From Nitrincola schmidtii (lineage in GTDB: Bacteria; Pseudomonadota; Gammaproteobacteria; Pseudomonadales; Balneatricaceae), in NCBI RefSeq assembly GCF_008973715.1, contig NZ_WBOL01000006.1, positions 1-64,000 on the forward strand: a DNA stretch of 64,000 nt. The letters are read 5' to 3'. The notes below the pieces were generated by a model, which made no database searches, was not told the DNA's origin, and saw only the letters and a program-made list of their open reading frames with translations. Positions 45,884 through 55,146 of this stretch are shown one piece after another. The translations under genes and the position numbers were made by a program. The stretch's first letter is position 1; every line of letters starts with the position of its first letter.

Positions 45884-46378
45884 ATGCGAGTTTCGGCTAA
45901 ACAGCTTCACTCTTCTGCTTTTGGGTTAATACTACTGATTGCTTGCTCAGTGACATCGATAACGCTTGCAGACAATCTTGTGGATTATAGAGTCACTAGC
46001 CACATCCCACAGCGCGTTGATAGCGAAGTCGCAAGTCTAGCTCGTGATCAGATTCGGGCTGGACATCATAAACGCTTTCTGCAACAGCAGCAGGAATCCA
46101 GCTTAATTGAAATTCCTAACAGTTTTGTTTTTGACTACCCTCCAAGCAACTCACAGGGTCAAATCACTCAGATTTTCTGGAATGAACCCGAAGCATTATT
46201 TGCCCTGATTAACCTAGGTAGAAAGCAGAATATCCTTCCGGGACACCTGTTGCATTTTTACAAAACACCGAACAATTCCGGAGGCGCTATGGTTGTATTA
46301 CAAACCTTTGAAAACCGTAGCTATACCATGATACTTCAAGCACATTCGGTACCCGCCGTTAATGATCAGGTTCGATAA
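45884..46378 (+). CDS. Unrecognised exported protein between flgP and flgT
   Basis: 164 residues, with no family I can name. The N-terminus is an export signal, read either as a lipobox (LIAC, Cys21) or a cleavable peptide ending TLA|DN at 29-30. The middle is Gln/His-rich. The C-terminal about 65 residues (ALINLGRKQNILPGHLLHFY, ending ...VNDQVR) follow the same pattern as the end of FlgT next door (WINAGSLAGLNQGDRLSVLR, ending ...QRDDLVR). It may therefore be a FlgT-C-like module and a stand-in for Vibrio FlgO. AAGGAGG lies 11 bases before the ATG; its stop is four bases before flgT. Confidence 0.6.
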   Translation: MRVSAKQLHSSAFGLILLIACSVTSITLADNLVDYRVTSHIPQRVDSEVASLARDQIRAGHHKRFLQQQQESSLIEIPNSFVFDYPPSNSQGQITQIFWNEPEALFALINLGRKQNILPGHLLHFYKTPNNSGGAMVVLQTFENRSYTMILQAHSVPAVNDQVR

Positions 46379-46382
46379 ATTC

Positions 46383-47606
46383 ATGAGATTCAAATATATT
46401 CTGTTTGTTATTACGTTCAGTCTATTATTCAGCTTACCAGTCATAGCCAATTCCGTGCCTACTTTTGTCGAAGCTGAAGGCAGAGCGATCATCATTAATG
46501 GTGATCTTTCTGAAGCGCGACGAGTCGCAGTAAACGAGGCCTCTGAAATCGCCACCCGTCAAGCGACGGCATTTGTCAGCGCATCAACACGCATGCAAGA
46601 TGGTCAAATAGTGTCTGATAACGTTAGGTTTTCAAGCAGTGGAGTCTTAAGTGAACTCAACATCCTCGAAGAAACGTTAAGTGGTAATGAGTTGATTGTC
46701 AGAATCAGAGCTAGAATCCAACCAACACAAGGTTGCCCTGGAGGGTTACCGGAAGTTGCTTATCAGCGCAACATTGGCTTTACAGCCTTTCCACTGGTGC
46801 AGCCCTCGCAAGCAAATGCGGGTGGCTTGCATGAAATGCCTGTTCGTCTACCTGAATTGTTAGCTAGAGAACTGAAACAATTTCCAGGTTTTAATAGCCA
46901 TACAGCAACCCACTTACAAATTCACCCGAATCTAGATAATGCACCAACGCAAATGCTGGATGATGGGACCTTAACGAACTTCCAACGCAGTACCGAGCAA
47001 TCTAACATGCAGTTCATTGTTTCTGGTGTCATTCGTGATATACGCCAGCGCAATCCGCAAGGTGGACGCGAACCACTATTAGTGACCGATTTATTTCATC
47101 GACTTGACCCTAACAATGAACGTAATCTTCGCGCTTTTATCATGGATGTCTATGTCCATGATGCCCTATCGGGCGGACTAATCTGGCAAAAAAGGTATAT
47201 GACTGCTGGGCTTTGGAATGCACGACAAACCAGAACAGGCTTCGCTACGGATGCTTTCTGGCAGCAAGACTATGGCGATAAAGTAAGGCGTGAAATGCGT
47301 CAGGTGGTCACAGATTTAAATGATCGGCTTCGTTGTGAGCCATTCACCGCTCGTATCACTCAGTCCGAGCAAAACCGTATCTGGATTAATGCGGGTAGCT
47401 TAGCTGGATTAAATCAAGGGGATCGACTGAGCGTTCTGCGTCGACAAACGCATTACAACACCATGAATGAAGGCTATCCAGAATTTGTACCTACACAAGT
47501 CACGGTAACATTGGATCGTGTTGAACCGACATTTGCGAGTGGAACGCTGAATATGCAAGCTAGTCATGTGAATATTCAGCGTGATGACTTAGTTAGAAGT
47601 CAGTAA
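46383..47606 (+). CDS. flgT: Flagellar H-ring protein FlgT
   Basis: Periplasmic protein that forms the H ring of sodium-driven polar flagella and helps T-ring (MotX/MotY) and stator assembly in Vibrio (family knowledge). ATG at 46383 (MRFKYILFVITF); 407 residues. Signal peptide cut near residue 23 (VIAN|SVP). N-terminal domain FVEAEGRAIIINGDLSEARRVAVNEA is diagnostic. The middle domain follows (about 130-310), and the C-terminal beta domain (about 325-405) begins near ARITQSEQNRIWINAGS. Ends in a hairpin convergent with the OmpA-type gene. Confidence 0.8.
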   Translation: MRFKYILFVITFSLLFSLPVIANSVPTFVEAEGRAIIINGDLSEARRVAVNEASEIATRQATAFVSASTRMQDGQIVSDNVRFSSSGVLSELNILEETLSGNELIVRIRARIQPTQGCPGGLPEVAYQRNIGFTAFPLVQPSQANAGGLHEMPVRLPELLARELKQFPGFNSHTATHLQIHPNLDNAPTQMLDDGTLTNFQRSTEQSNMQFIVSGVIRDIRQRNPQGGREPLLVTDLFHRLDPNNERNLRAFIMDVYVHDALSGGLIWQKRYMTAGLWNARQTRTGFATDAFWQQDYGDKVRREMRQVVTDLNDRLRCEPFTARITQSEQNRIWINAGSLAGLNQGDRLSVLRRQTHYNTMNEGYPEFVPTQVTVTLDRVEPTFASGTLNMQASHVNIQRDDLVRSQ

Positions 47607-47619
47607 ACGACTTCTAACT
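47591..47619. terminator. Bidirectional hairpin between flgT and ompA-type gene
   Basis: AGTTAGAAGTC / GACTTCTAACT, 11-bp perfect stem whose 7-base loop contains the flgT stop codon. Plus-strand sequence after it reads ATCTTT. It probably serves both convergent genes, although the T-runs are short. Confidence 0.55.
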
Positions 47620-47624
47620 GATCT

Positions 47625-48272
47625 TTACTGCTGTCCGCGAATCTTTATTTCAACACGACGGTTCAACGAACGCCCATGTGCGTTATCGTTAGATGCCACT
47701 GGCATTGATGGACCGTAACCTCGAGTGGTGACACGCATCGGCGAAACACCTGAGCTAATCAGGTATTGAGCTACACTTTGCGAGCGTCTTTCAGACAATT
47801 GCTGATTGTATTGAAGACTACCAGTACTATCGGTATGCCCTTCAACGTCTATCAAGGTTTGATCATATTGACGAAGAACGTTGGCAACATTATTCAGCGT
47901 TTCATGGAAGGCAGGCTCAATACGATCTTCGTTAGTCGCAAAGGTAATACTTCCAGGCATCACCAGCTGAATCTCATCACCTACACGATTGACGTCAACA
48001 CCCGTACCTTGAAGCTCTTGACGAAGATGAGCTTCTTGTTGATCCATATAACGACCAATGCCACCACCGATCGCCGCACCCAATAAAGCGCCTACCAAAG
48101 CACCTTCATTTCTATTTCCAGAACCTGCCACAACAGCACCCAATGCAGCACCACCTGCTGCTCCTCCTGCCGCACCTTTGACTGTGTTTGAAGGCTGATA
48201 AGGATTTGCTGTACAACCTGCTAAAAACAATGCAGAAGCGGTGACTGTCGCTAGCACCAGTTTACCTTTCAT
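47625..48272 (-). CDS. OmpA-family lipoprotein with glycine-zipper segment
   Basis: Outer-membrane lipoprotein that binds peptidoglycan (YiaD-like). ATG at 48272 (MKGKLVLATV) seven bases after GGAGAG; 215 residues. Lipobox FLAGC, Cys20. A glycine-zipper segment (about 32-75, GAAGGAAGGAALGAVVAGSG and a second Gly run) may insert in membrane. The OmpA-like domain follows (about 95-212), with the peptidoglycan-contacting VEGHTDSTGSLQYNQQLSERR segment. Monocistronic by appearance. A general envelope-anchoring role is likely; a link to the neighbouring flagellar cassette is possible but unproven. Confidence 0.85.
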   Translation of the reverse strand: MKGKLVLATVTASALFLAGCTANPYQPSNTVKGAAGGAAGGAALGAVVAGSGNRNEGALVGALLGAAIGGGIGRYMDQQEAHLRQELQGTGVDVNRVGDEIQLVMPGSITFATNEDRIEPAFHETLNNVANVLRQYDQTLIDVEGHTDSTGSLQYNQQLSERRSQSVAQYLISSGVSPMRVTTRGYGPSMPVASNDNAHGRSLNRRVEIKIRGQQ

Positions 48273-48472
48273 AGATCTGCTCTCCATAAGAAACAGCTTA
48301 AAATTTAAAAGTCATTTATACATGTTTATAGCTGAACACTAGATGAAGCATAGACGCATATAGAAGACAAATCCTCTAAACGCCTAAGAATACTGGTACA
48401 CTCTCAGCGTTACCGTTAAAATAGCAAGGTTTTAGCGCATTTACAGCATTTCAGCTTCAAGGAGCCATCCTC

Positions 48473-50386
48473 TTGTCACAGCTTCCGGTCATTGTTGGTT
48501 TCGGCGGTATTAGCCCTGCCGGTCGATCATCCTTTCATCACGGATACCGCCGTTTGATATTGGATCAGCTAGATAACAAGAGTCGAACTGAAACCTTGAC
48601 TGCTTTAGCAACGCTGATGCAGCGTGCAGAATATCGCAATGGACAGTTCATCACCAAAAATGGCCAAAGCCTTGATATGAGCGGTTTAGCACAATCACTG
48701 GAAAGCCAGATCTGTGCAGACACGTTGATTCGCCGCATACACCCAGACTGGTTTGATGTAAACCAAGTGATGCTGAATAAAGCGGCAACACTAAATGCTG
48801 GCACTGATCCATTAACCTTTCGTTTGCGCAATCGCCATTTACCTCAAAATCCACCTTCGAACTGGCAGATCAGTGCACTCTCTGCCAGCGAATCTGAAGT
48901 TCGTATTAACGGCGGCTGTGAGGTTATTTTTCCTGATTTTCGTGAATCTTCGGTACAAAGTGCAGGCATGTTACCGACTGGATTTGACCCAGGATCATTG
49001 TATCAATCACGCAACCACCCTCGCGGTCTTCAGATGAGCGTTTATGCCGCTTCAGATGCGTTACGTTCTGTCGGTATTGATTTTCAGACACTAGCGGCTC
49101 AACTATCTCCCGATCAAGTTGCAGTATTTGCCAGCAACTCGATTGGACAGATGGATGATGCAGGTTTTGGTGGACTCACTAAATTCCCCGCGCTTGGGAA
49201 ACGCACAACTTCCAAGCAGATGCCGTTAGGTTATGCACAAATGCCTGCTGACTTTATCAATGCCTACTTACTGGGCAATGTCGGCTTAACAGGTGGAGCT
49301 CTAGGTGCCTGTGCAACATTTTTATACAACTTGAAAAGTGGTGTTGAAGAGATACGTTCAGGACGTCGCAAGCTGGTCATGGTTGGTGGTAGTGATGCCC
49401 CTGTCACACCCGAAATCATTGAAGGTTTTCGTGCTATGGGAGCCTTGGCTGAGGATAAATACCTCATGGCATTGGATAACCTATCCAGCCTTAGTGAAGA
49501 TGATTATCGTCGTGCATGCCGTCCTTTTGGTAATAACTGCGGCTTTACCATGGGCGAGTCGAGCCAATACCTAGTACTGATGAGCGATGATCTAGCGATT
49601 GAAACAGGTGCTCAAATTTTTGGGGCCGTAGGAGATGTCTTCGTCCATGCTGACGGCCATAAGAAATCCATCTCAGCACCAGGTATCGGCAACTACTTCA
49701 CGCTCGGTAAGGCTGCTTCACTTGTGGAAAGCTTATTAGGCGAAACTTCGCTAAAGCACCACAGTTTTGTTCAGGCACATGGAACTAGCACACCGCAAAA
49801 CCGTGTGACTGAATCTCATGTCATCAATGAAACAGCCAAAGCTTTCGGCATTCAAGACTGGACCGTATCGGCTGTTAAAGCTTATGTTGGTCACTCTCAA
49901 GGTTGTGCTGGTGGTGATCAGATCATGGCATCTTTAGGTGTCTGGCAATACGGTGTTATTCCTGGATTAACAACCACTCCAGAAATTGCCGATGATGTTC
50001 ATCAATCGAACTTACATTTTCCACTTAGTCACAGAGTTGATAATCCAGAGCATATGGACAGTGTTCTCATTAATGCCAAAGGTTTTGGTGGTAACAATGC
50101 TAGTGCTGTGATTTTATCTCCTAAAGCCACTCAAGCTTTGTTAACGAAACGCTATGGTCAATCCAGCATGCATGCTTGGCAAGAGCGCAACACCAAAGTC
50201 ACTGAGACTGCCAAAGCATACGACAACGAAGCAACTCATGGTCTTAGCAAACCTATCTATCTATACGATCATCAAGTGCTTACAGGTGAGGATTTGCATA
50301 TAACCGATACAGAGATTCGCTTACCCGGTTATGTAAACCCCGTTTCCATCGCCGTCGAAAACCCCTATGATGACTTTAATGATTGA
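48473..50386 (+). CDS. Large beta-ketoacyl synthase-family protein
   Basis: Thiolase-fold condensing enzyme of unknown product. TTG start with AAGGAG eight bases upstream; 637 residues, well above the about 410 of FabB/FabF because of an N-terminal extension of roughly 170 residues starting VIVGFGGISPAGRSSFHHGYRRL. The catalytic triad is complete: Cys280 (GALGACATF), His436 (VQAHGTSTP) and His474 (YVGHSQGCAGG), with Lys469 and the GFGGNNAS loop. It has no ACP, ketoreductase or other synthase domain, and no fab partner is nearby. Homologues occur in Pseudomonas-type genomes as stand-alone KAS proteins (from memory). A small lipoprotein gene follows at 48 bases. Confidence 0.85.
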   Translation: MSQLPVIVGFGGISPAGRSSFHHGYRRLILDQLDNKSRTETLTALATLMQRAEYRNGQFITKNGQSLDMSGLAQSLESQICADTLIRRIHPDWFDVNQVMLNKAATLNAGTDPLTFRLRNRHLPQNPPSNWQISALSASESEVRINGGCEVIFPDFRESSVQSAGMLPTGFDPGSLYQSRNHPRGLQMSVYAASDALRSVGIDFQTLAAQLSPDQVAVFASNSIGQMDDAGFGGLTKFPALGKRTTSKQMPLGYAQMPADFINAYLLGNVGLTGGALGACATFLYNLKSGVEEIRSGRRKLVMVGGSDAPVTPEIIEGFRAMGALAEDKYLMALDNLSSLSEDDYRRACRPFGNNCGFTMGESSQYLVLMSDDLAIETGAQIFGAVGDVFVHADGHKKSISAPGIGNYFTLGKAASLVESLLGETSLKHHSFVQAHGTSTPQNRVTESHVINETAKAFGIQDWTVSAVKAYVGHSQGCAGGDQIMASLGVWQYGVIPGLTTTPEIADDVHQSNLHFPLSHRVDNPEHMDSVLINAKGFGGNNASAVILSPKATQALLTKRYGQSSMHAWQERNTKVTETAKAYDNEATHGLSKPIYLYDHQVLTGEDLHITDTEIRLPGYVNPVSIAVENPYDDFND

Positions 50387-50434
50387 TCTACGGATCAGCA
50401 AAATAGTTATCAAGAGTATTCTAGGAGCAAGAAG

Positions 50435-50836
50435 ATGTTACGTTTAGCTGGTTTAACTCTAGTGTTTGCATTTTTTTTGACCGGATGCCTTAAAACAGAT
50501 GGCCTCCTTCAACGTGATCCAACCGCTAATGAGTATTACAAGCTTGATACACAAGATCTCAGAGTGTGTCGTGGCGAAACGTCAAGATGCTATGCATTAG
50601 CACCGATAGCTTCAGCACGAACTGTTTTACGTCCAATGGAAGAAAAGTATGGTCGACGCGTTGCTGGGCCAAACTATCCCTTGAACTTTGCCAGAATGCT
50701 ACTCAACCCACCTAATAATAGTTACACCCCTGAACGCCAAGGAGAAGGCCGCTTCTATCATTTACCGATGAATGAATATACTGATACGGCATGGTCTACG
50801 CTTGAAGATGTCTACCGTGCCTACTATGAAAATTAA
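50435..50836 (+). CDS. Small lipoprotein of unknown function
   Basis: 133 residues with a signal peptide and lipobox FLTGC (Cys18). The mature part has two further cysteines close together (LRVCRGETSRCYAL, about 48-61) that could form a disulfide in the periplasm, and ends in DVYRAYYEN. I recognise no family. It is 48 bases after the ketoacyl synthase on the same strand, so possibly co-transcribed. Its last four bases overlap the convergent tatD stop. Confidence 0.75.
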   Translation: MLRLAGLTLVFAFFLTGCLKTDGLLQRDPTANEYYKLDTQDLRVCRGETSRCYALAPIASARTVLRPMEEKYGRRVAGPNYPLNFARMLLNPPNNSYTPERQGEGRFYHLPMNEYTDTAWSTLEDVYRAYYEN

Positions 50837-51603
50837 TTAATTCCAAACAACTCACATCCGTTACGCTGAGTCTGTTCAGCTACAGACTGCAGACTCAGCC
50901 CTCTTAGCTCAGCAATTTCCTCTGCTACTTTTACGACCATTAAAGGGCTATTAGGTTGATCCTGATAGCCTTCTAACGGCATATCGGGCGCATCCGTTTC
51001 AATCAATATCCACTCTAAGGGTAATTCACGCACCAATCGATGCTGTTTATGAGCCCTTGTGTAGGTGATCGCACCACCAAAGCCTAGCTTAAAGCCCAGT
51101 TTTGCATACTGCTTTGCATGTTCAAAGCTGCCAGAAAAGGCATGAACAACACCACCTTTTGGCAACGCATAGCGACGAAGTAAACTTAACATTCGATCAT
51201 GCGCTTTGACGACATGCAAAATAACAGGCAGTTCCATTTTCCGAGCCAGCTTGAGCTGAGCTTCTAGCAACATCACTTGAACGGCTTCAGGTGCCATGCC
51301 TTCCCGCGCATCCAAGCCAATTTCACCTAGAGCACAAACATGGGAATGTTGATTTAACTGATGAGTTAATTCAGTAATCGCGTCTTCGGGATGATTATGA
51401 ATAAAACAAGGATGTAAACCGAGTGCAATGGCTATCTGCGATGGCCACTGCTGTTGCAGTTGAATGATGTTTGGAAAATCTTCCAACTGAACGCCTGGCA
51501 CTAGAATTTTATCGATACCCATAGTCTTCGCCTGCTGCATCAGCGGGCCGCGGTCTGCATCAAACACTGCAAAATCTAAATGACAATGGGTATCAAAAAA
51601 CAA
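50833..51603 (-). CDS. TatD-family metal-dependent hydrolase
   Basis: TIM-barrel metallohydrolase/DNase of the TatD family (YcfH/YjjV type). 256 residues with the N-terminal metal motif DTHCHLDF (His6, His8), GEIGLD, VVKAHDRM and the IETDAPDMPL end motif. The IETDAPDMPL sequence resembles YjjV. It lies 15 bases after prfC, in the same order as E. coli yjjV near prfC. Confidence 0.9.
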   Translation of the reverse strand: MFFDTHCHLDFAVFDADRGPLMQQAKTMGIDKILVPGVQLEDFPNIIQLQQQWPSQIAIALGLHPCFIHNHPEDAITELTHQLNQHSHVCALGEIGLDAREGMAPEAVQVMLLEAQLKLARKMELPVILHVVKAHDRMLSLLRRYALPKGGVVHAFSGSFEHAKQYAKLGFKLGFGGAITYTRAHKQHRLVRELPLEWILIETDAPDMPLEGYQDQPNSPLMVVKVAEEIAELRGLSLQSVAEQTQRNGCELFGIN

Positions 51604-51618
51604 CTGTGTGCCCTGCTT

Positions 51619-53205
51619 TTAATGCTCTCGAGTTGCTCTAAAGCGGATATCGGGCCAACGCTCTTCGGTTAAGGACAGATTAACCCGCGTAGGTGCTAAA
51701 TACGTCAGTAATCCAGCGCCATCCAATGCTAAGTTGTCATAACCTTTACGTCTAAACTCATCGAGCATCTTATTATCGCTACACTCAACCCAGCGCGCTG
51801 TTTGCACGGTAATGGGCTCATATAGACATTCCACTTTGTATTCATCTTTCAAGCGATAAACCACTACTTCAAACTGAAGCTGACCCACCGCACCTAGGAT
51901 TAAGTCATTATTTTTCAGCGGCATAAAGAGCTGAACAGCGCCTTCTTCTGATAACTGCTGCAAACCTTTTTGTAACTGTTTCATTTTCAGAGGATCTTTA
52001 GGACGTACCCGACGGAACATCTCTGGAGCAAAGTGCGGAATTCCGGTAAATTTCAGCGATTCACCTTCGGTAAAGGTATCACCAATTTGAATCGTGCCAT
52101 GGTTATGCAAACCAATAATATCGCCTGACCAAGCTTCTTCAACGTTCTCACGATCACCAGCAATGAAGGTCACGGCGTCAGCAATACGCACATCTTTGCC
52201 GGTACGCACATGACGCATTTTCATACCACGTGTATAACTTCCCGAGCAAATACGCATAAAGGCGATACGATCACGATGCTTGGGATCCATATTGGCTTGA
52301 ATCTTGAAAATAAAGCCAGTGAATTTTTCCTCATCAGCGGCGACATCACGGGTTTCTGTTGGACGAGCGGGAGGGGCTGGAGCCCACTGCACAAAGTCGT
52401 CTAGCATTTCACGCACACCAAAGTTACCCAGCGCCGTACCGAAAAAGACCGGTGTTAACTTACCGTCCAAGTAGGCTTGCACATCCCAATGATGTGTAGC
52501 CCCTTTCACTAACTCTATCTCATCGACAAAGCTATCATACTCATCATCCAATAAGGCACGCGCTTCATCGGATTCTAGGCCCTGAATGCGCTTATCTTCG
52601 GCAAGTGCATGCCCCATACCCGGTGTAAAGATATGAATAGTATCGGTATAAAGGTTATAGACACCCTTAAACCATTTACCCGAACCGATAGGCCAGTTTA
52701 TTGGCGCAGCCTCGATTTTCAGGACTTCTTCAATCTCATCCAGTAGCTCGATGGGATCACGGATATCACGGTCTAATTTGTTTACAAAGGAAAAAATGGG
52801 TGTATCTCTTAAACGACACACTTCCATTAATTTAATGGTACGTTCCTCTACACCTTTCGCACCATCGACCACCATCAAGGCAGAATCGACGGCAGTTAGT
52901 GTACGATAGGTATCCTCAGAGAAATCCTCATGCCCCGGAGTATCCAGAAGATTTACCGTTCGATCCTTGTAAGGAAACTGCATAACAGAAGAGGTTATAG
53001 AAATACCGCGCTCTTGCTCCATCGTCATCCAGTCAGAGGTTGCATGGCGATCACTTCCACGACCCTTGACCGTTCCGGCTACCTGGATCAACTGACCGAT
53101 CAATAACAGCTTTTCAGTGATGGTGGTTTTACCCGCATCCGGGTGCGAGATGATAGCAAAGGTTCTTCGCTTATTAATTTCAGTGTGAAGAGTGCTAGCA
53201 CCCAT
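51619..53205 (-). CDS. prfC: Peptide chain release factor 3
   Basis: GTPase that ejects RF1/RF2 after peptide release. 528 residues. G1 SHPDAGKTT (20-28), G2/switch region [12 protein letters not shown]3 [15 protein letters not shown]4 NKLDRD. The C-terminal domains are typical of RF3. AAGGGG upstream of the ATG. Followed by the TatD-type gene. Confidence 0.97.
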   Translation of the reverse strand: MGASTLHTEINKRRTFAIISHPDAGKTTITEKLLLIGQLIQVAGTVKGRGSDRHATSDWMTMEQERGISITSSVMQFPYKDRTVNLLDTPGHEDFSEDTYRTLTAVDSALMVVDGAKGVEERTIKLMEVCRLRDTPIFSFVNKLDRDIRDPIELLDEIEEVLKIEAAPINWPIGSGKWFKGVYNLYTDTIHIFTPGMGHALAEDKRIQGLESDEARALLDDEYDSFVDEIELVKGATHHWDVQAYLDGKLTPVFFGTALGNFGVREMLDDFVQWAPAPPARPTETRDVAADEEKFTGFIFKIQANMDPKHRDRIAFMRICSGSYTRGMKMRHVRTGKDVRIADAVTFIAGDRENVEEAWSGDIIGLHNHGTIQIGDTFTEGESLKFTGIPHFAPEMFRRVRPKDPLKMKQLQKGLQQLSEEGAVQLFMPLKNNDLILGAVGQLQFEVVVYRLKDEYKVECLYEPITVQTARWVECSDNKMLDEFRRKGYDNLALDGAGLLTYLAPTRVNLSLTEERWPDIRFRATREH

Positions 53206-53342
53206 GCTTAAAACCCCTTAAAAAGTTCTTTAATCGAAAGCTGATTCAGTTATGACTCTGATGAGCCAATAGAGGCCGGCATTCTAACAAATAACGCTTC
53301 TACGATACACAACCGATCAACATAGTCGATTAATTCCGCTCA

Positions 53343-53783
53343 TCAATCCAACCGATATTGATCATGGCATGAACGACAGCTTTGCAGGGTTTGACGGAAT
53401 AGATCTCTCGTTTCACGGTTGTTGCCAGCCTTTGAGGCTTCGGCCATGTTGGCGGTAATTTCGATAAAGGTTTGCATGCGCTGATCAAAGTCTTCTCGGC
53501 TGTCCCAAACTCTTGATAAGGCGCGACTGTCTATGTTTCGACTTTCTTCAGTAAAGCCTTCATGTGCAAGTGCCCCCAAACGACTTAGCGTGTCCGCGCG
53601 ATAGGCAAAAGCTTCTTCTGAATAGGCTTGACTACGATGCATAGGGTTCAAGACGTTCAACTGGAACTCCATTAAACGAAACGCAGATTGTCGATATTCA
53701 ACACTGCTTTCAGGTCTTATATTATCAGCACTGACAAAACTAGCAGCCAATAACAAACCAAGGGATAGAACTGTTTTTTTCAT
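53343..53783 (-). CDS. Cytochrome c'-type heme protein
   Basis: Periplasmic four-helix c-type cytochrome (c'/c-556 family). 146 residues with a signal peptide cut after FVSA (about residue 19). A single C-terminal heme-binding motif CRSCH has Cys136, Cys139 and His140, the position expected for cytochrome c'. Such proteins bind NO or CO or buffer electrons. Monocistronic, upstream of and divergent from the RegB-type kinase gene, which would fit redox control, but this is inference. Confidence 0.85.
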   Translation of the reverse strand: MKKTVLSLGLLLAASFVSADNIRPESSVEYRQSAFRLMEFQLNVLNPMHRSQAYSEEAFAYRADTLSRLGALAHEGFTEESRNIDSRALSRVWDSREDFDQRMQTFIEITANMAEASKAGNNRETRDLFRQTLQSCRSCHDQYRLD

Positions 53784-53892
53784 AGCTTTCTGTAATCTCT
53801 TATTTAATCAACAAATTCTTATATGCGACATTCTGACGCGCCCCGAGTTCCTCTAAAACCTTTATAATGACTTTATCTTAACGGAGGCTTTA

Positions 53893-55146
53893 GTGAATCG
53901 ACATCAACAACACCTACTCCATCTTAGCTATATTCGAACGCTCATCTTAGCAGTGGCGTGTGTTGCCCTCTTTATTGCCATTTCGCAACTACGCTTAACG
54001 CCCAATCTATGGCTGACCGGGTTATGTTTAGTTGCACTGATTTCATTAAACATCATGACCTACATTAGGCTTCACTCTCGATGGCCTGTTTTAGATGCCG
54101 AGTTTTTTGCCCAACTCTGTGCTGATGTGGTCATATATGCCGCCTTACTCTATCAGTTTGGAGGTGCCAGTAATCCGTTTATCTTTGTTTTATTAATTCC
54201 GTTAATCATCACTGCAACGACGTTACCGAAACGCTTTACCCTGCTTATGGCGCTTATTGTCGGTGCACTTTACAGCTCTTTGATGTTTAACTTCCTACCT
54301 TTATTGGACTTTTCAGCCTCACATCAACACACGCTGGTACAGCTTTTTCAGCAACATATCACAGGCTTATGGATTAGCTTTCTACTGACCGTGGGCGTCA
54401 TCAGTATCTATGTGGTGCAAATGCGTAACGCACTGATGGAAAGAGACTTAGAACTCCATAAAGAACGAGAGCGCAGTATTCATGACCGACAAGTACTCAC
54501 CTTGGCGACCCTTGCAGCGGGGACAGCTCATGAGCTACGTACACCTTTATCAACTTTAAAAGTCATACTGAGTGACCTACAGCAAGAGCACCCAGAATTG
54601 AATGAAGATCTTAGCCTGATGCAGCAACAGGTTGATATTTGTAAACATAAATTACAGCAATTAACGCAAGATGCGAGTCAAAGTAAATGCGTTGCCCAGC
54701 CTTTGGATCAATTTTTATCAAAGCTATTAAGTGCTTGGCAACTCATGCGACCTGAAGCTCGCTATCAACTGGCAACCTTTCATGATGATACTCCATTAAT
54801 TCAATCCAGCATGATGCTACAACAGGCGTTTATTAACCTGTTAAACAATGCGTTAGATGCTAGTCAAAAGCCAGTTGAGATTTCTATCTCTGATGTTAAT
54901 CAACAGTTTGTCACGATTAACATTCGAGATTTCGGCCCGGGATTGACTCCTGAACAGCTAGCCAACATGGGCAAACCCTTTTTCACCACCAAAGGCGGAT
55001 TAGGAATTGGCTTGTTTTTAACCGTGACATCTTTAGCCAGTCAAGAAGGTGAAGTTAGGCTATACAATCACCCCGAAGGCGGAACACTGACAGAGGTAAA
55101 ACTTCCCATTATTGACGCCAACTCACAGGAGTCGTCGCATGTCTGA
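53893..55146 (+). CDS. regB: Redox-sensing histidine kinase, RegB/PrrB/RoxS family
   Basis: Membrane histidine kinase controlling respiration genes in response to quinone redox state. GTG start, 417 residues, about six N-terminal transmembrane helices. The ubiquinone-binding heptapeptide GGASNPF is at 90-96. H-box AHELRTPLSTL has phospho-acceptor His213. Cys250 lies in a QQVDICKHKL context that parallels the redox-active cysteine of Rhodobacter RegB. N, G1 and G2 ATP-binding boxes are present (INLLNNALDAS, DFGPGLTPE, GGLGIGLFL). Overlaps regA by eight bases. Confidence 0.92.
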   Translation: MNRHQQHLLHLSYIRTLILAVACVALFIAISQLRLTPNLWLTGLCLVALISLNIMTYIRLHSRWPVLDAEFFAQLCADVVIYAALLYQFGGASNPFIFVLLIPLIITATTLPKRFTLLMALIVGALYSSLMFNFLPLLDFSASHQHTLVQLFQQHITGLWISFLLTVGVISIYVVQMRNALMERDLELHKERERSIHDRQVLTLATLAAGTAHELRTPLSTLKVILSDLQQEHPELNEDLSLMQQQVDICKHKLQQLTQDASQSKCVAQPLDQFLSKLLSAWQLMRPEARYQLATFHDDTPLIQSSMMLQQAFINLLNNALDASQKPVEISISDVNQQFVTINIRDFGPGLTPEQLANMGKPFFTTKGGLGIGLFLTVTSLASQEGEVRLYNHPEGGTLTEVKLPIIDANSQESSHV

